A program made the position numbers and the translations under genes. A stretch of 20,771 nucleotides of DNA from contig DATJLX010000218.1 of assembly GCA_035509135.1 (NCBI GenBank), positions 1 to 20,771 on the forward strand, in the 5' to 3' direction. Below the pieces are notes generated by a model. That model worked only from the letters and a program-made list of their open reading frames with translations, did no database searches and was not told the DNA's origin. Below are positions 7,961-15,399 of this stretch, piece by piece. The stretch is from Methylocapsa sp035509135. GTDB taxonomy: Bacteria; Pseudomonadota; Alphaproteobacteria; Rhizobiales; Beijerinckiaceae. Each line of letters begins with the position of its first letter. Position 1 is the stretch's first letter.

Positions 7961-8175
7961 GCGATCTTAACGTCTATCCATATGTCGTGGCATCGATTCC
8001 GCCTGAGGAAGGAGGCGGCTATGTTGTCAGCTTTGCCGATATTCCCGGCTGTCTCGGTGTTGGCGACACACCGGAAGAAGCCGTTGAAGATGGTCAACGG
8101 GCGCTCTTTGCCTGCCTTGATGCCTTGAAGGCGGTCGATAGAGAGCCGCCGGCACCATCCGTGCCAACCGCGTGA
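7957..8175 (+). CDS. hicB: HicB-like antitoxin
   Basis: 72 residues. The family signature is clear: Y-P-Y-V-V, then EEGGGYVVSFADIPGCLGVG and DTPEEAVEDGQRALFACLDA, the partial RNase-H-like fold of HicB. HicB binds and neutralises HicA. This copy is short and ends soon after the fold with a Pro-rich tail, leaving no room for the C-terminal ribbon-helix-helix or HTH DNA-binding domain of longer HicB proteins. Autoregulation may therefore need another factor. It is translationally coupled to hicA. Confidence 0.88.
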   Translation: MSDLNVYPYVVASIPPEEGGGYVVSFADIPGCLGVGDTPEEAVEDGQRALFACLDALKAVDREPPAPSVPTA

Positions 8176-8376
8176 ATGAGCAACTCCAGGAGAACAAGAC
8201 TTCAAACCGGCGGGCCCGAAACCGCATCCTTCAAGGGGACGACAAGGCTCTTGGCGCGGAATCTGAACCGCTGGAGAGCGTACGCTTGCTCTGCCGAAGC
8301 CGTTGAGCGGCTCGCGAACCTTCGGCCAAAGCTTTGTTTCACCGACGTGCTTTTTTGCGGCTGGTCCTCGCCTTGA
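8176..8376 (+). CDS. Doubtful small ORF after hicB (66 aa)
   Basis: ATG immediately follows the hicB stop. The product is basic with no recognised domain (MSNSRRTRLQTGGPETASFK at its start). It overlaps no other likely gene, but has no independent ribosome-binding site and could be read only by reinitiation. Coding status is uncertain. Confidence 0.2.
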   Translation: MSNSRRTRLQTGGPETASFKGTTRLLARNLNRWRAYACSAEAVERLANLRPKLCFTDVLFCGWSSP

Positions 8377-8387
8377 ACAGGGGCCTA

Positions 8388-8855
8388 ATGCCGCCCGGTA
8401 AACGGGGGATGATGATCTTGCAAGAAGAGGCCACCGCCATCCACGCCATCCCGGCGCAATGGCTGGAGCGCGGTTTTCGGCTCTTGATTCTGCGAGAACT
8501 CCACACGGATAAGGAATCGCCTGCCTTTGCCTGGGTCGAGCAGCATATGTTGCGCTCGCCGCAACGTTTAAGCCGCCATGGACTTTTTTTTGCCAGCACC
8601 TTTCTGCCCGAGATCATGGCTTGGCTGAGTGAATATTTGGGCCGTCCATCGCTTCGCGACAGCACTGGCCGGCCTTGCCGTAACACCCGCTGGCCCATCT
8701 TGACCTGGCACGGGGAAGACCGCCTTTGGGCTTCCGGCAACCATACGATCGAGTGGTTTGTCGACGTCATCTTTCCAGACGAAGCGTCGTGGACCGCGTT
8801 TCAACAGCACTGGCACGGACGGTTGATGGGCAAGACCGAGGTATCAGAGGTTTGA
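8388..8855 (+). CDS. Hypothetical protein, unrecognised (155 aa)
   Basis: I chose ATG 8388 because AGGGG lies four bases upstream; ATG 8409 is a weaker alternative. The product has a natural amino-acid composition, soluble and Trp/His-rich (IPAQWLERGFRLLILRELH, FLPEIMAWLSEYLGRPS, WPILTWHGEDRLWASGNH, IEWFVDVIFPDEASWTAF). No signal peptide, membrane segment or known catalytic motif is visible. It lies 53 bases before the trxC-like gene on the same strand, so they may be co-transcribed. Function unknown. Confidence 0.55.
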   Translation: MPPGKRGMMILQEEATAIHAIPAQWLERGFRLLILRELHTDKESPAFAWVEQHMLRSPQRLSRHGLFFASTFLPEIMAWLSEYLGRPSLRDSTGRPCRNTRWPILTWHGEDRLWASGNHTIEWFVDVIFPDEASWTAFQQHWHGRLMGKTEVSEV

Positions 8856-8908
8856 CTGCGTTAAAAACGTACTCTGCGCAGCGTACCCGGCCATGTCATG
8901 ATTTTTCA

Positions 8909-9390
8909 ATGAGCGATAAAGAGCTGATGGACAAAGACCTGATATCCCGTGCCCCGCCTGCGACAAGCCCAACAGTCTTGCCGAAAACCAAGAGGCGAAG
9001 AGCGCCCAATGCAGTGCCTGCGCAAGCCCCCTTTTCACCGGCCATCCCATTCACCTGACGGCCGGGCGCTTTAACGCCCACGCGCTCGCGAAGGGTTTGC
9101 CCCTCGTGATCGATTTCTGGGCGAATTGGTGTGGACCCTGCCAGACGATGGGCCCCATTTTCGAGGCCCTGGCGGCCGAATTCGAGCCCATGCTCCGCTT
9201 CGCCAAAGTGAACACGGATGCCGAAGGGGAGCTTGCTCAATATTTCCGTATCCAAACGATTCCGACGCTGAGTTTCATTCGCAATCAACGCGAAGTCGCG
9301 CGTATCGCCGGCGTGCTTTACGCGGGCGATCTGCGACGCTGGCTTTATGGCGCTCTCTCCGAACCCGAGGATGAGCCGGTTTCCCCGTGA
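8909..9390 (+). CDS. trxC: Thioredoxin 2 (TrxC-type, zinc-finger) with an apparent N-terminal frameshift
   Basis: Cytoplasmic thiol-disulfide reductase. The frame ending at 9390 reads CPAC (8950-8961), CSAC (9010-9021), LFTGHPIHLTAGRFNAH, then DFWANWCGPC (active site 9127-9141) and the cis-proline IPTLSF. This is the zinc-finger plus thioredoxin layout of TrxC. That frame has a TAA at 8917-8919 and no ATG, GTG or TTG between it and the zinc finger. A plausible start, ATG 8909 (M-S-D-K-E-L-M-D-K-D-L), is one frame off, so one base seems lost (or two gained) around 8920-8949. Otherwise translation would have to begin at TTG 9097, giving a 97-residue thioredoxin lacking the zinc finger. Sequencing error, real mutation or an unusual start are all possible. 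Confidence 0.8.
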
Positions 9391-9420
9391 GCGTTCGTGC
9401 TCATGGGCTGAGCGGGTGGC

Positions 9421-9891
9421 TCACGCCCCGTGTTTGACCAGGTCTGGAAGCCTCTTCGTGAGACTTCTCAGGACACTCTCGGATCCCTTGGCCATCACGT
9501 CATAGAGGGCATCGGACTGAGGATCGGCGCCCAACCCTTCTTGGACAAAACGGAAATGGGTACCCCCATTGGGAAGCGGTGAGAGCGTCCAGGTGACCGT
9601 CGTATCCATATAGTGGCCGAACCCTTTAAGTTCCTCATGCCCACCGTACCAGCGAAAGCTGATCATCTTGGGCGCCTCGACAGCCAGCACCTGGCAGCTA
9701 AACTCGCCGTCCCAACGCTCAATCGGGCGTCCCCAAATGGTGAATTTATGCCCCACAACAGGCTGGATATCATTGGGGAAAAACCAAACGGCGAGCCATT
9801 CTGAATCGGTCAGCGCCTGCCAGAGGGTTTCAACAGGATACTCAAAATCCACTTCCGTCAGAACGGAGCGCGTTTCAGAGGCTTCGGTCAA
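9421..9891 (-). CDS. AHSA1/SRPBCC-family (START-like) protein
   Basis: 156 residues, cytoplasmic. The helix-grip fold of the Activator-of-Hsp90-like group is recognisable: VDFEYPVETLWQALTDSEWL near the start, WFFPNDIQPVVGHKFTIWG, a central VLAVEAPKMISFRWYGG, and TWTLSPLPNGGTHFRFVQEG before the C-terminal helix (VLRSLTKRLPDLV). Members bind hydrophobic ligands in a cavity; specific functions are usually unknown. Genes of this group often pair with an ArsR regulator, but none is adjacent. The gene converges with trxC, 30 bases apart. Confidence 0.8.
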   Translation of the reverse strand: MTEASETRSVLTEVDFEYPVETLWQALTDSEWLAVWFFPNDIQPVVGHKFTIWGRPIERWDGEFSCQVLAVEAPKMISFRWYGGHEELKGFGHYMDTTVTWTLSPLPNGGTHFRFVQEGLGADPQSDALYDVMAKGSESVLRSLTKRLPDLVKHGA

Positions 9892-10193
9892 GGGTCCAAC
9901 TCCCAGTCACATAAGGAAAGAAGCAAAGATCGAGCCAATCAGCGACGAGAACAACCGGTGGGGCGGAATTTCGTTGTGGCACCCTGCGCGCGGTCCTTGG
10001 ACGGTGTTTGGGCGGGCTGGCCGAACCCGGGCGAAAGTCCGGCGCCGATGAACAGCCATCCTGACTATGGTCTTGAGTATGAAATCGGCGGCTGGCAGCG
10101 TGTCCAGTTCTGTACAAAAGTGGCGGAGGGAGCATCTGTCCATAAGGTGAAAAATACCGTCGCCGGTGCTCCAATGATCGTTGACCCAGGCAC
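9892..10193. other. Intergenic region, nothing recognised
   Basis: Lies between the start of the AHSA1-like gene and the 3' end of the lipid operon. Open frames on both strands (for example 9958-10197 plus) have no conserved content or good ribosome-binding site. No clear terminator hairpin with a U-tract was found for the operon. Confidence 0.45.
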
Positions 10194-11249
10194 TTAATCA
10201 ACCAGCCAGCCGCCGCCGAGCCGATCCTTCACATAAAGCTCTTCGATCAGGACCTTGGCGGCAGCCGCGATGGGCAGCGCGAAAGCAAGCCCTATCAAGC
10301 CGAAGAGCCCCCAAGCGATCAACTGAATACCTAGTCCGATGGCCGGTGGAATCCGGACTGTGCGCCTCTGCACCATGGGTGTGACCAAATTGGATTCTAA
10401 AAATTGAATCACAAGGTAAGTGCAAAGCCCATACAAGGCCATCATTGGGCTTACGGAAAACCCCGCAAGAATGATCACAATGCCGGCGGCGAATGGCCCC
10501 AGTGTCGGAATAAAAGTCAGAAGTCCAGCCTGCAGGGCAAGCAAAACAGGATAAGGCATTCCAACCGCCCCTAGTGCGGCAAGGCCGACCAAAAAAATGA
10601 CGGCCATGCTGACGCTTTGGCCCACCATCCATTGGCGCAAGGCATGGGCGGATTTGTCCAGCACTTCATCCACCCGCGCGCGCGAGTCCTTCGGCAAAAG
10701 GCTCAGCAGCGCCGCTTTGTAGATCTTTGGTTCCCATGAAAAGAAGGCACCAAGAAAGATAATCGCAAGGGACTTGAGAACGGAATCAGCGATAGCGGTG
10801 ACTATCGTTGTCGCGTCGCCAAACAGGGTGCCACCGTTCGGCAGCAATTGCAGATATTGCTGTGGTCCACCAGGAAGAAAATGGAGATCACTCGCAAAAA
10901 AATCGCTGAGTTTTTTCGGCAGCGTTTGCATGGACGCAATGAACTGCCCGACTTCTTGGGAAAACCTCGTCCCGCCCCACCAGAAGATTGTTGTGATGAG
11001 CAGCGCCGCGAGGAGAAAGACGATAACAAGACGGATATGGCGTGGCCAGGAGACCAGCAAGCCAATACCGCGTGCTCCAGCATCGAAGAGAACCGAAACA
11101 ATAAGACCAACCAGCACGACCAGAACCGCGCTGGACGCCTCCCAAAGCACCAAAAGACCAGCCACGAAGCATACAACGACAGTCGTAATAAGCGCCGTCC
11201 GTCCGGCAAGGCTCGCGAAACCCTTTTCAAGTTTTGCAGGGCTAACCAC
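10194..11249 (-). CDS. AI-2E-family permease (second copy)
   Basis: 351-residue integral membrane protein, last gene of the minus-strand lipid operon. The start is GTG 11249, with AAGGAA upstream, and overlaps the end of hpnK by eight bases. Seven to eight hydrophobic segments follow the family plan: an N-terminal pair, a soluble stretch (~100-150), then the C-terminal bundle with LLTFIPTLGPFAAGIVIILA, FLESNLVTPMVQRRTVRIPP and GLFGLIGLAFALPIAAAAKV, the last two being hallmarks of the family. Members include TqsA (autoinducer-2 export) and sodium/proton antiporters; most have unknown substrates. Its place after hpnK suggests a lipid or lipid-precursor role, but that is inference. Confidence 0.87.
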   Translation of the reverse strand: MVSPAKLEKGFASLAGRTALITTVVVCFVAGLLVLWEASSAVLVVLVGLIVSVLFDAGARGIGLLVSWPRHIRLVIVFLLAALLITTIFWWGGTRFSQEVGQFIASMQTLPKKLSDFFASDLHFLPGGPQQYLQLLPNGGTLFGDATTIVTAIADSVLKSLAIIFLGAFFSWEPKIYKAALLSLLPKDSRARVDEVLDKSAHALRQWMVGQSVSMAVIFLVGLAALGAVGMPYPVLLALQAGLLTFIPTLGPFAAGIVIILAGFSVSPMMALYGLCTYLVIQFLESNLVTPMVQRRTVRIPPAIGLGIQLIAWGLFGLIGLAFALPIAAAAKVLIEELYVKDRLGGGWLVD

Positions 11250-12159
11250 TGCTTCTTTCCTTGGGTTGCGGTAGGCTGGAAGATGCGCGAAATTCAGTGC
11301 GTTTCATGTCACTATAGCCGCCGAGGCAATGCTCCGAGTGTTGGAGAGCGTCGCGCACAGGCTCGCTAACCAACGCTGCGAATTCCTCTGCGTAGGCATA
11401 GCCTGCCGCCTGCCCTGCGAACACATTGGAGGTAGCCGGATGCATATAAATTTCGATCAGTCCCCGCGGCAGGTTGGCGATCAGCGCGGCGAGACGCGTT
11501 GCCGTCATCGCGCCAGACCAGCTCATACCGAATGCGGCATCTGGAGTGATCAGCCGCGCCCTTTGCGCTTGTCTCCACAGCGATCTTTGCCACGGAAGCA
11601 GCAACCCTGAGAAGGGAGCGAAAGTCGTTTTATCGGCTAGGCGTAGAACCGCGGAGGGCTCGAATGGCACCCGCAGCGCTCGCATCCCGTATCGCAGGCC
11701 GATCGAGATAACCTGCTTAGCAATCACCGGATGAAGGTGGAAGTGCTTGTGCGCATTGACGTGGTCAAGTTTCAGGCCGGTCGCCAGGAAGGCCTCGAAT
11801 TGCGCCATGATTTCAGCTGCCAATTGGCGACGGACACTCGGGCGCAGCGAAATTTCGAACCCCATGTGAAACATGTCGGTTCGAAAATTTCCATCCGCGC
11901 CGACGAGATCGGGGATTTTCTCCGGGGGTAAAACCGGGTGCCCCTCCACCAATACCAGATGCAAGCCCACATGAAGGCGTGGCAGGCGGAGGGCGCGGCC
12001 CACGGCGTCTCTCGCTGCCGGACCGGCGACCATCAGGCTCGCAGCTGTAAGGATTCCATCCCGGTGCGCCGTCTCGACCGCTTGATTGATCTCCTGCGCG
12101 AGGCCAAAGTCGTCCGACGTCACGATCAAATGGTTTGGTGAAAGAATCAAGGTGCTCAA
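11242..12159 (-). CDS. hpnK: HpnK, hopanoid-associated YdjC-type deacetylase
   Basis: 305 residues from TTG 12159, with AGGAAG upstream; it starts nine bases after hpnI ends. The N-terminus LIVTSDDFGLAQEINQAVE carries the metal-binding DD of YdjC/ChbG deacetylases, followed by GILTAASLMVAGPAARDAV, LHVGLHLVLVEGHPVLPPEK and LDHVNAHKHFHLHP, all characteristic of HpnK. In Burkholderia, HpnK removes the acetyl group from N-acetylglucosaminyl-bacteriohopanetetrol made by HpnI, giving glucosaminyl-BHT (established knowledge). It is coupled with hpnI upstream and the AI-2E permease downstream. Confidence 0.88.
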   Translation of the reverse strand: MSTLILSPNHLIVTSDDFGLAQEINQAVETAHRDGILTAASLMVAGPAARDAVGRALRLPRLHVGLHLVLVEGHPVLPPEKIPDLVGADGNFRTDMFHMGFEISLRPSVRRQLAAEIMAQFEAFLATGLKLDHVNAHKHFHLHPVIAKQVISIGLRYGMRALRVPFEPSAVLRLADKTTFAPFSGLLLPWQRSLWRQAQRARLITPDAAFGMSWSGAMTATRLAALIANLPRGLIEIYMHPATSNVFAGQAAGYAYAEEFAALVSEPVRDALQHSEHCLGGYSDMKRTEFRASSSLPQPKERSSG

Positions 12160-12168
12160 TCCGCTTCC

Positions 12169-13353
12169 TTACCCGGATGATCGCGTCCCATTGCCTTCCA
12201 CTGGATCCTGGAAGAGCGTGCCATCCGGCCTGACCCGGTAGTGATGGCCTCGCCACGTCACCGATGACCCGAAGAAACTAAGGACGAAGACAGCAAACAA
12301 GGCAATATCGGTGACGGGCAGCAGCCAGCGCTGTTGACGCGGCAAGTGCATTGTCTCTTCGATGGATTTGCATAGCGCGATGCGGCAGGCAATCGCCGCA
12401 GCGACAAGCAAGAGCAGACTGTTATTCCCGGCCAGCATCCCGAACAAAGCCAAGGGCATCGGATTGGTGACGATTGCGCCCGCATAACCAACCGGATTGA
12501 TCCTCTTGATGGTTCGCGCATAGCGCAAATGGCGCCCGAAAAACTCCCGGAACGTTTGTTCATGGCAAGCGTGGCCAACCGAAAAGGCGGGGATAGCGAC
12601 CTCATATCCTGCCGCCCGCACCGCGACGCCGATGGCGTGGTCATCGGCAAGGGTATGAGCGAAAGCGCGCAAGCTGCCGATCTTGTCTAGCATCTCGCGC
12701 CGCAGAGCAATCGTCGCTCCAAAGCATGGCCGCGCAAGACCTAACCCTATCGCCACGAGAACATTGGGAAGGAAATGGGCGTTGATGGTCAGCGCCGAAA
12801 ACGAGGCTGGCAGCGAGTCTCTCGCCACGCCATGATAAAAACAGGTGACAGCACCAACACCGGGCCTTTCCAGGGCCGCAATGACATCGGCCAGATAGCA
12901 TGGCCCGACTTCAATGTCGCTGTCGGCGATCACGAGCACGTCATAGCGGGCTGCCGCGGCCATGTTTATCAGATTGGAGACTTTCTGGTTGCTGCCATGA
13001 CTGGGGCCTCCGATGACAAGATCGATAACCAATTCGGGTTGGGCCATTTGCAAGCGTTGGACTGCGCCGATTGCCTGATCCCGGCAGTCTTGACAACCGA
13101 AAACGATCTGCACTGGTCCTGCATAGTCCTGACTGCAGAATCGGGACAACCGCTTAAGCAGACCAGGTTCATCGCCATGCAAAGGCTTCAAGATGGTGAC
13201 TGGTACCGGCTCCGTGATCAAGGGATTCCGTTCCATTACGAAACGGCGTGAAAGAATGATCGCCAGCAACAGATAGGCGCAACCAGCACCTGCGACGATC
13301 AGGCAGCCGTCCGAGAAGAGATGCAGGATTGAATAAAGGGGAACAATGCTCAT
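12169..13353 (-). CDS. hpnI: HpnI, hopanoid glycosyltransferase (ceramide-glucosyltransferase-like, GT2)
   Basis: 394-residue membrane-bound family-2 glycosyltransferase. An N-terminal membrane helix (~10-35) precedes the catalytic domain: VTILKPLHGDEPGLLKRLSR, QIVFGCQDCRD, VIADSDIEVG (D144 and D146, nucleotide-sugar/metal binding), the acidic LADDHAIGVAVR, and RHLRYARTIKRI in place of the usual Q/RxxRW. C-terminal hydrophobic segments (~300-365) anchor it. HpnI adds N-acetylglucosamine to bacteriohopanetetrol, the step before HpnK. The start overlaps the upstream gene's stop as ATGA. In many genomes hpnJ (radical SAM) lies between hpnI and hpnK; here it does not. Confidence 0.87.
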   Translation of the reverse strand: MSIVPLYSILHLFSDGCLIVAGAGCAYLLLAIILSRRFVMERNPLITEPVPVTILKPLHGDEPGLLKRLSRFCSQDYAGPVQIVFGCQDCRDQAIGAVQRLQMAQPELVIDLVIGGPSHGSNQKVSNLINMAAAARYDVLVIADSDIEVGPCYLADVIAALERPGVGAVTCFYHGVARDSLPASFSALTINAHFLPNVLVAIGLGLARPCFGATIALRREMLDKIGSLRAFAHTLADDHAIGVAVRAAGYEVAIPAFSVGHACHEQTFREFFGRHLRYARTIKRINPVGYAGAIVTNPMPLALFGMLAGNNSLLLLVAAAIACRIALCKSIEETMHLPRQQRWLLPVTDIALFAVFVLSFFGSSVTWRGHHYRVRPDGTLFQDPVEGNGTRSSG

Positions 13354-14012
13354 GACGCGCGCATGTTCCTATCGCATGGGTGCGGAACATGGCGGGAGAG
13401 ATCGCCTCCATATCGCTGATCGAGGACAGCTCTGGATAGAAACACCTGCGTGCGGTCACGCCACAAGGAGTCAGGCCTCAGTGCGGCTTTATTCCAGGCG
13501 AGCACAATGAAAGAGATCAGGATGTTTTCGCCGAAACGGTGCATATGCTCGCCCAAGCTGCGCATTTTCGGCACGGCTATGGGCTCGAAGCCATAACGGC
13601 CTGATATGCGCACGAGTTGAGCGGTTTGCTGCGGTGTCCCAAAGCCCATATTGGCGCGGATGGCTAAGACATCTGCAAGGTCGGAACGCCACTTGAGATA
13701 TTGGGCAAGTTCCCGCAGCGAAAAGTCCAAACATTCACTCATTTGCCGGGCCCAGCGTAGGGCGTGTGTATCGAGGTGAGGAATATGTTCGTTCCACAAA
13801 TGAAGATCGAGCACGAGGCTGCCTGGCAGGCAGGATGTCCCATCGGATAAAATGAATGCCTGATCGAGGTGAAGCTCTTGGACACGGAAAATGCAATGCG
13901 GATTGGTGCTGAATTCAAAGATGGCTTGGCGGCGGCGCAAATGACGATCGAGCGGCGCCAAGAGGCTTGCGATAAAGGGATGGTCGGCCTCTCTGAACCG
14001 AAGCGTGTCCAT
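13350..14012 (-). CDS. YkoP-like domain protein in the lipid operon
   Basis: 220 residues from ATG 14012, chosen because GGAGAGG lies just upstream; the ORF could begin 13 codons earlier. Soluble, no signal peptide. The run IFEFSTNPHCIFRVQELHLD, then ILSDGTSCLPGSLVLDLHLW and NEHIP, resembles the YkoP domain (inducing Bacillus pattern ...RVxLxxYKGxxVTLSDGTxIxxND-L-KIHLHN). In some proteins that domain is fused to a polysaccharide deacetylase. Here it stands alone, one gene before a glycosyltransferase and a YdjC deacetylase. A helical middle (RWARQMSECLDFSLRELAQY) and C-terminal AWNKAALRPDSLWRDRTQVF follow. Its role is unknown. It is coupled to hpnI by a 4-base overlap. Confidence 0.7.
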   Translation of the reverse strand: MDTLRFREADHPFIASLLAPLDRHLRRRQAIFEFSTNPHCIFRVQELHLDQAFILSDGTSCLPGSLVLDLHLWNEHIPHLDTHALRWARQMSECLDFSLRELAQYLKWRSDLADVLAIRANMGFGTPQQTAQLVRISGRYGFEPIAVPKMRSLGEHMHRFGENILISFIVLAWNKAALRPDSLWRDRTQVFLSRAVLDQRYGGDLSRHVPHPCDRNMRAS

Positions 14013-14081
14013 TCGCCTCTCCAATGCGCAGCCGCTACATGCCGAGCGCAACGAACGGAGCCTCGAAAAGTTGCGTCGGAT

Positions 14082-15380
14082 CTACAAGTTTCCTGGCTCT
14101 GTCAGACGGGCTGCCAACCCGGGACCATCTGCGTCATTATACTGATACGCGCGGGTCCAGGGCCGCGTCGCCATGCCTGTGGCATGCGGCTTATAAACAA
14201 GGACCTGCGCGATTGAGAGCCAGCCCCGCTCAAATGCGCAGGCCATGGCAGGAAGATAGACCCGCCAAATTCGAAAGCTCTCAGGTCCGGCGAGCCGGCA
14301 CGCATCGTCTGCATGCGCTTCAAGACGCCGGCTCCACAGGCGCAAGGTCTGCGCGTAATGGGGACGGAGATCCTCGACATCGACCACTTCCAATCCGCTG
14401 CGGGCGATCGCTTGCAGCAGTCCCGACACATGCGGGAGTTCACCGCCCGGAAAGACGTGATGGTCGATAAATTCGCCGCCAGGCGGGCCTTGCGCACGGG
14501 CATCCGGGTCGCTGGCCACAATTCCTTGGTTTAAGAGAATGCCGCCAGGTTTCAGAAGACGGGCAATGGTGTCGAAATAAAGCCTATGATGGGCGAGGCC
14601 GACATGTTCATACATCCCGACAGAGACAATTTTGTCAAAGCAGGCGGCGCCTTGGACATCGCGATAGTCTTGCAGCCGGATCTCCACCCGGCGGACCAGA
14701 TGCTCGGCCGCGATCCATTCCCTCGCATAATGATTTTGCTCGGCGCTGAGCGTCACACCGACGCCGGAAATGCCGTAGCGCAAGGCCGCGAAGCGAAGAA
14801 GGCCGCCCCAGCCGCAGCCGATATCGAGGAGACGTTCGCCGGGAGCCAACCGAAGCTTGCGGCAGATGTGAGTGAGTTTTTGCCGCTGGGCGGTGTCAAT
14901 ATCCTCGGTGCCCGTGTGGAAATAGGCACAAGAATAGATCATGCTTTGGTCGAGCCAGAGCCGGTAGAAGTCGTTGGAAAGATCGTAGTGATAGCTGATC
15001 GCGGCGGCATCCCTCTCGCGGGAATGGTGCCTTGGGATGAGAACCGCAAGGCGCATAAGACGGGAGACAAGAGGGGTCTTGCCGATCCGCTCGGCGAGTT
15101 TCAGCCCCTGCTGCACTATGTCCTCGATGGGGCCATCGACAGCGAGATCGCCGTTGACATAAGCGTCGCCGAGCCGGCTCATATTTCCGGTGAGCAGCAG
15201 GCGCAGGACCGCCCGCGATCGGATATGGATGACGACAGTTGGCGCCGGGGCCAAGTCGAATGTGTCGCCGTCCCAGAAGACAAGCCGAATTGGCGGAGGA
15301 TCGCTGCCAAGCCGCTCTCGAAGATAGCCAAGTAGGCGGTGACGAAGGGATCGGATCAGAGTCGATGCTCGGTTGGGCAT
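14082..15380 (-). CDS. cfa: Cyclopropane-fatty-acid-synthase-family methyltransferase
   Basis: 432 residues from ATG 15380, which leaves 19 bases after the previous gene; a 27-codon upstream extension would overlap it. SAM-dependent enzyme modifying double bonds of membrane phospholipid acyl chains. Visible: N-terminal lipid-binding region, SYHYDLSNDFYRLWLDQSMI then Y-S-C-A-Y-F (C151, the conserved active-site Cys), SAM motif LLDIGCGWGG (184-193), and GMYEHVG (E258). The His that binds bicarbonate in E. coli Cfa (LLHTIG) is replaced by Asn (ILLNQGI, N284). The C-terminus VEDLRPHYAQTLRLWSRRLE resembles the UfaA1-like branch. It could make cyclopropane or methyl-branched lipids; the reaction is not certain. 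cfa as a symbol is by family. Confidence 0.83.
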   Translation of the reverse strand: MPNRASTLIRSLRHRLLGYLRERLGSDPPPIRLVFWDGDTFDLAPAPTVVIHIRSRAVLRLLLTGNMSRLGDAYVNGDLAVDGPIEDIVQQGLKLAERIGKTPLVSRLMRLAVLIPRHHSRERDAAAISYHYDLSNDFYRLWLDQSMIYSCAYFHTGTEDIDTAQRQKLTHICRKLRLAPGERLLDIGCGWGGLLRFAALRYGISGVGVTLSAEQNHYAREWIAAEHLVRRVEIRLQDYRDVQGAACFDKIVSVGMYEHVGLAHHRLYFDTIARLLKPGGILLNQGIVASDPDARAQGPPGGEFIDHHVFPGGELPHVSGLLQAIARSGLEVVDVEDLRPHYAQTLRLWSRRLEAHADDACRLAGPESFRIWRVYLPAMACAFERGWLSIAQVLVYKPHATGMATRPWTRAYQYNDADGPGLAARLTEPGNL

Positions 15381-15399
15381 TTTCCGGCATTCCTGGGTT

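Noticed and set aside
9388..9424. GTGAGC...GCTCAC inverted repeat between trxC and the AHSA1-like gene
   Set aside because: Six-base arms 25 bases apart without a U-tract are weak evidence for a bidirectional terminator.
14586..15335. 249-residue plus-strand frame
   Set aside because: It lies wholly antisense to the Cfa-like gene, whose catalytic motifs are clear.
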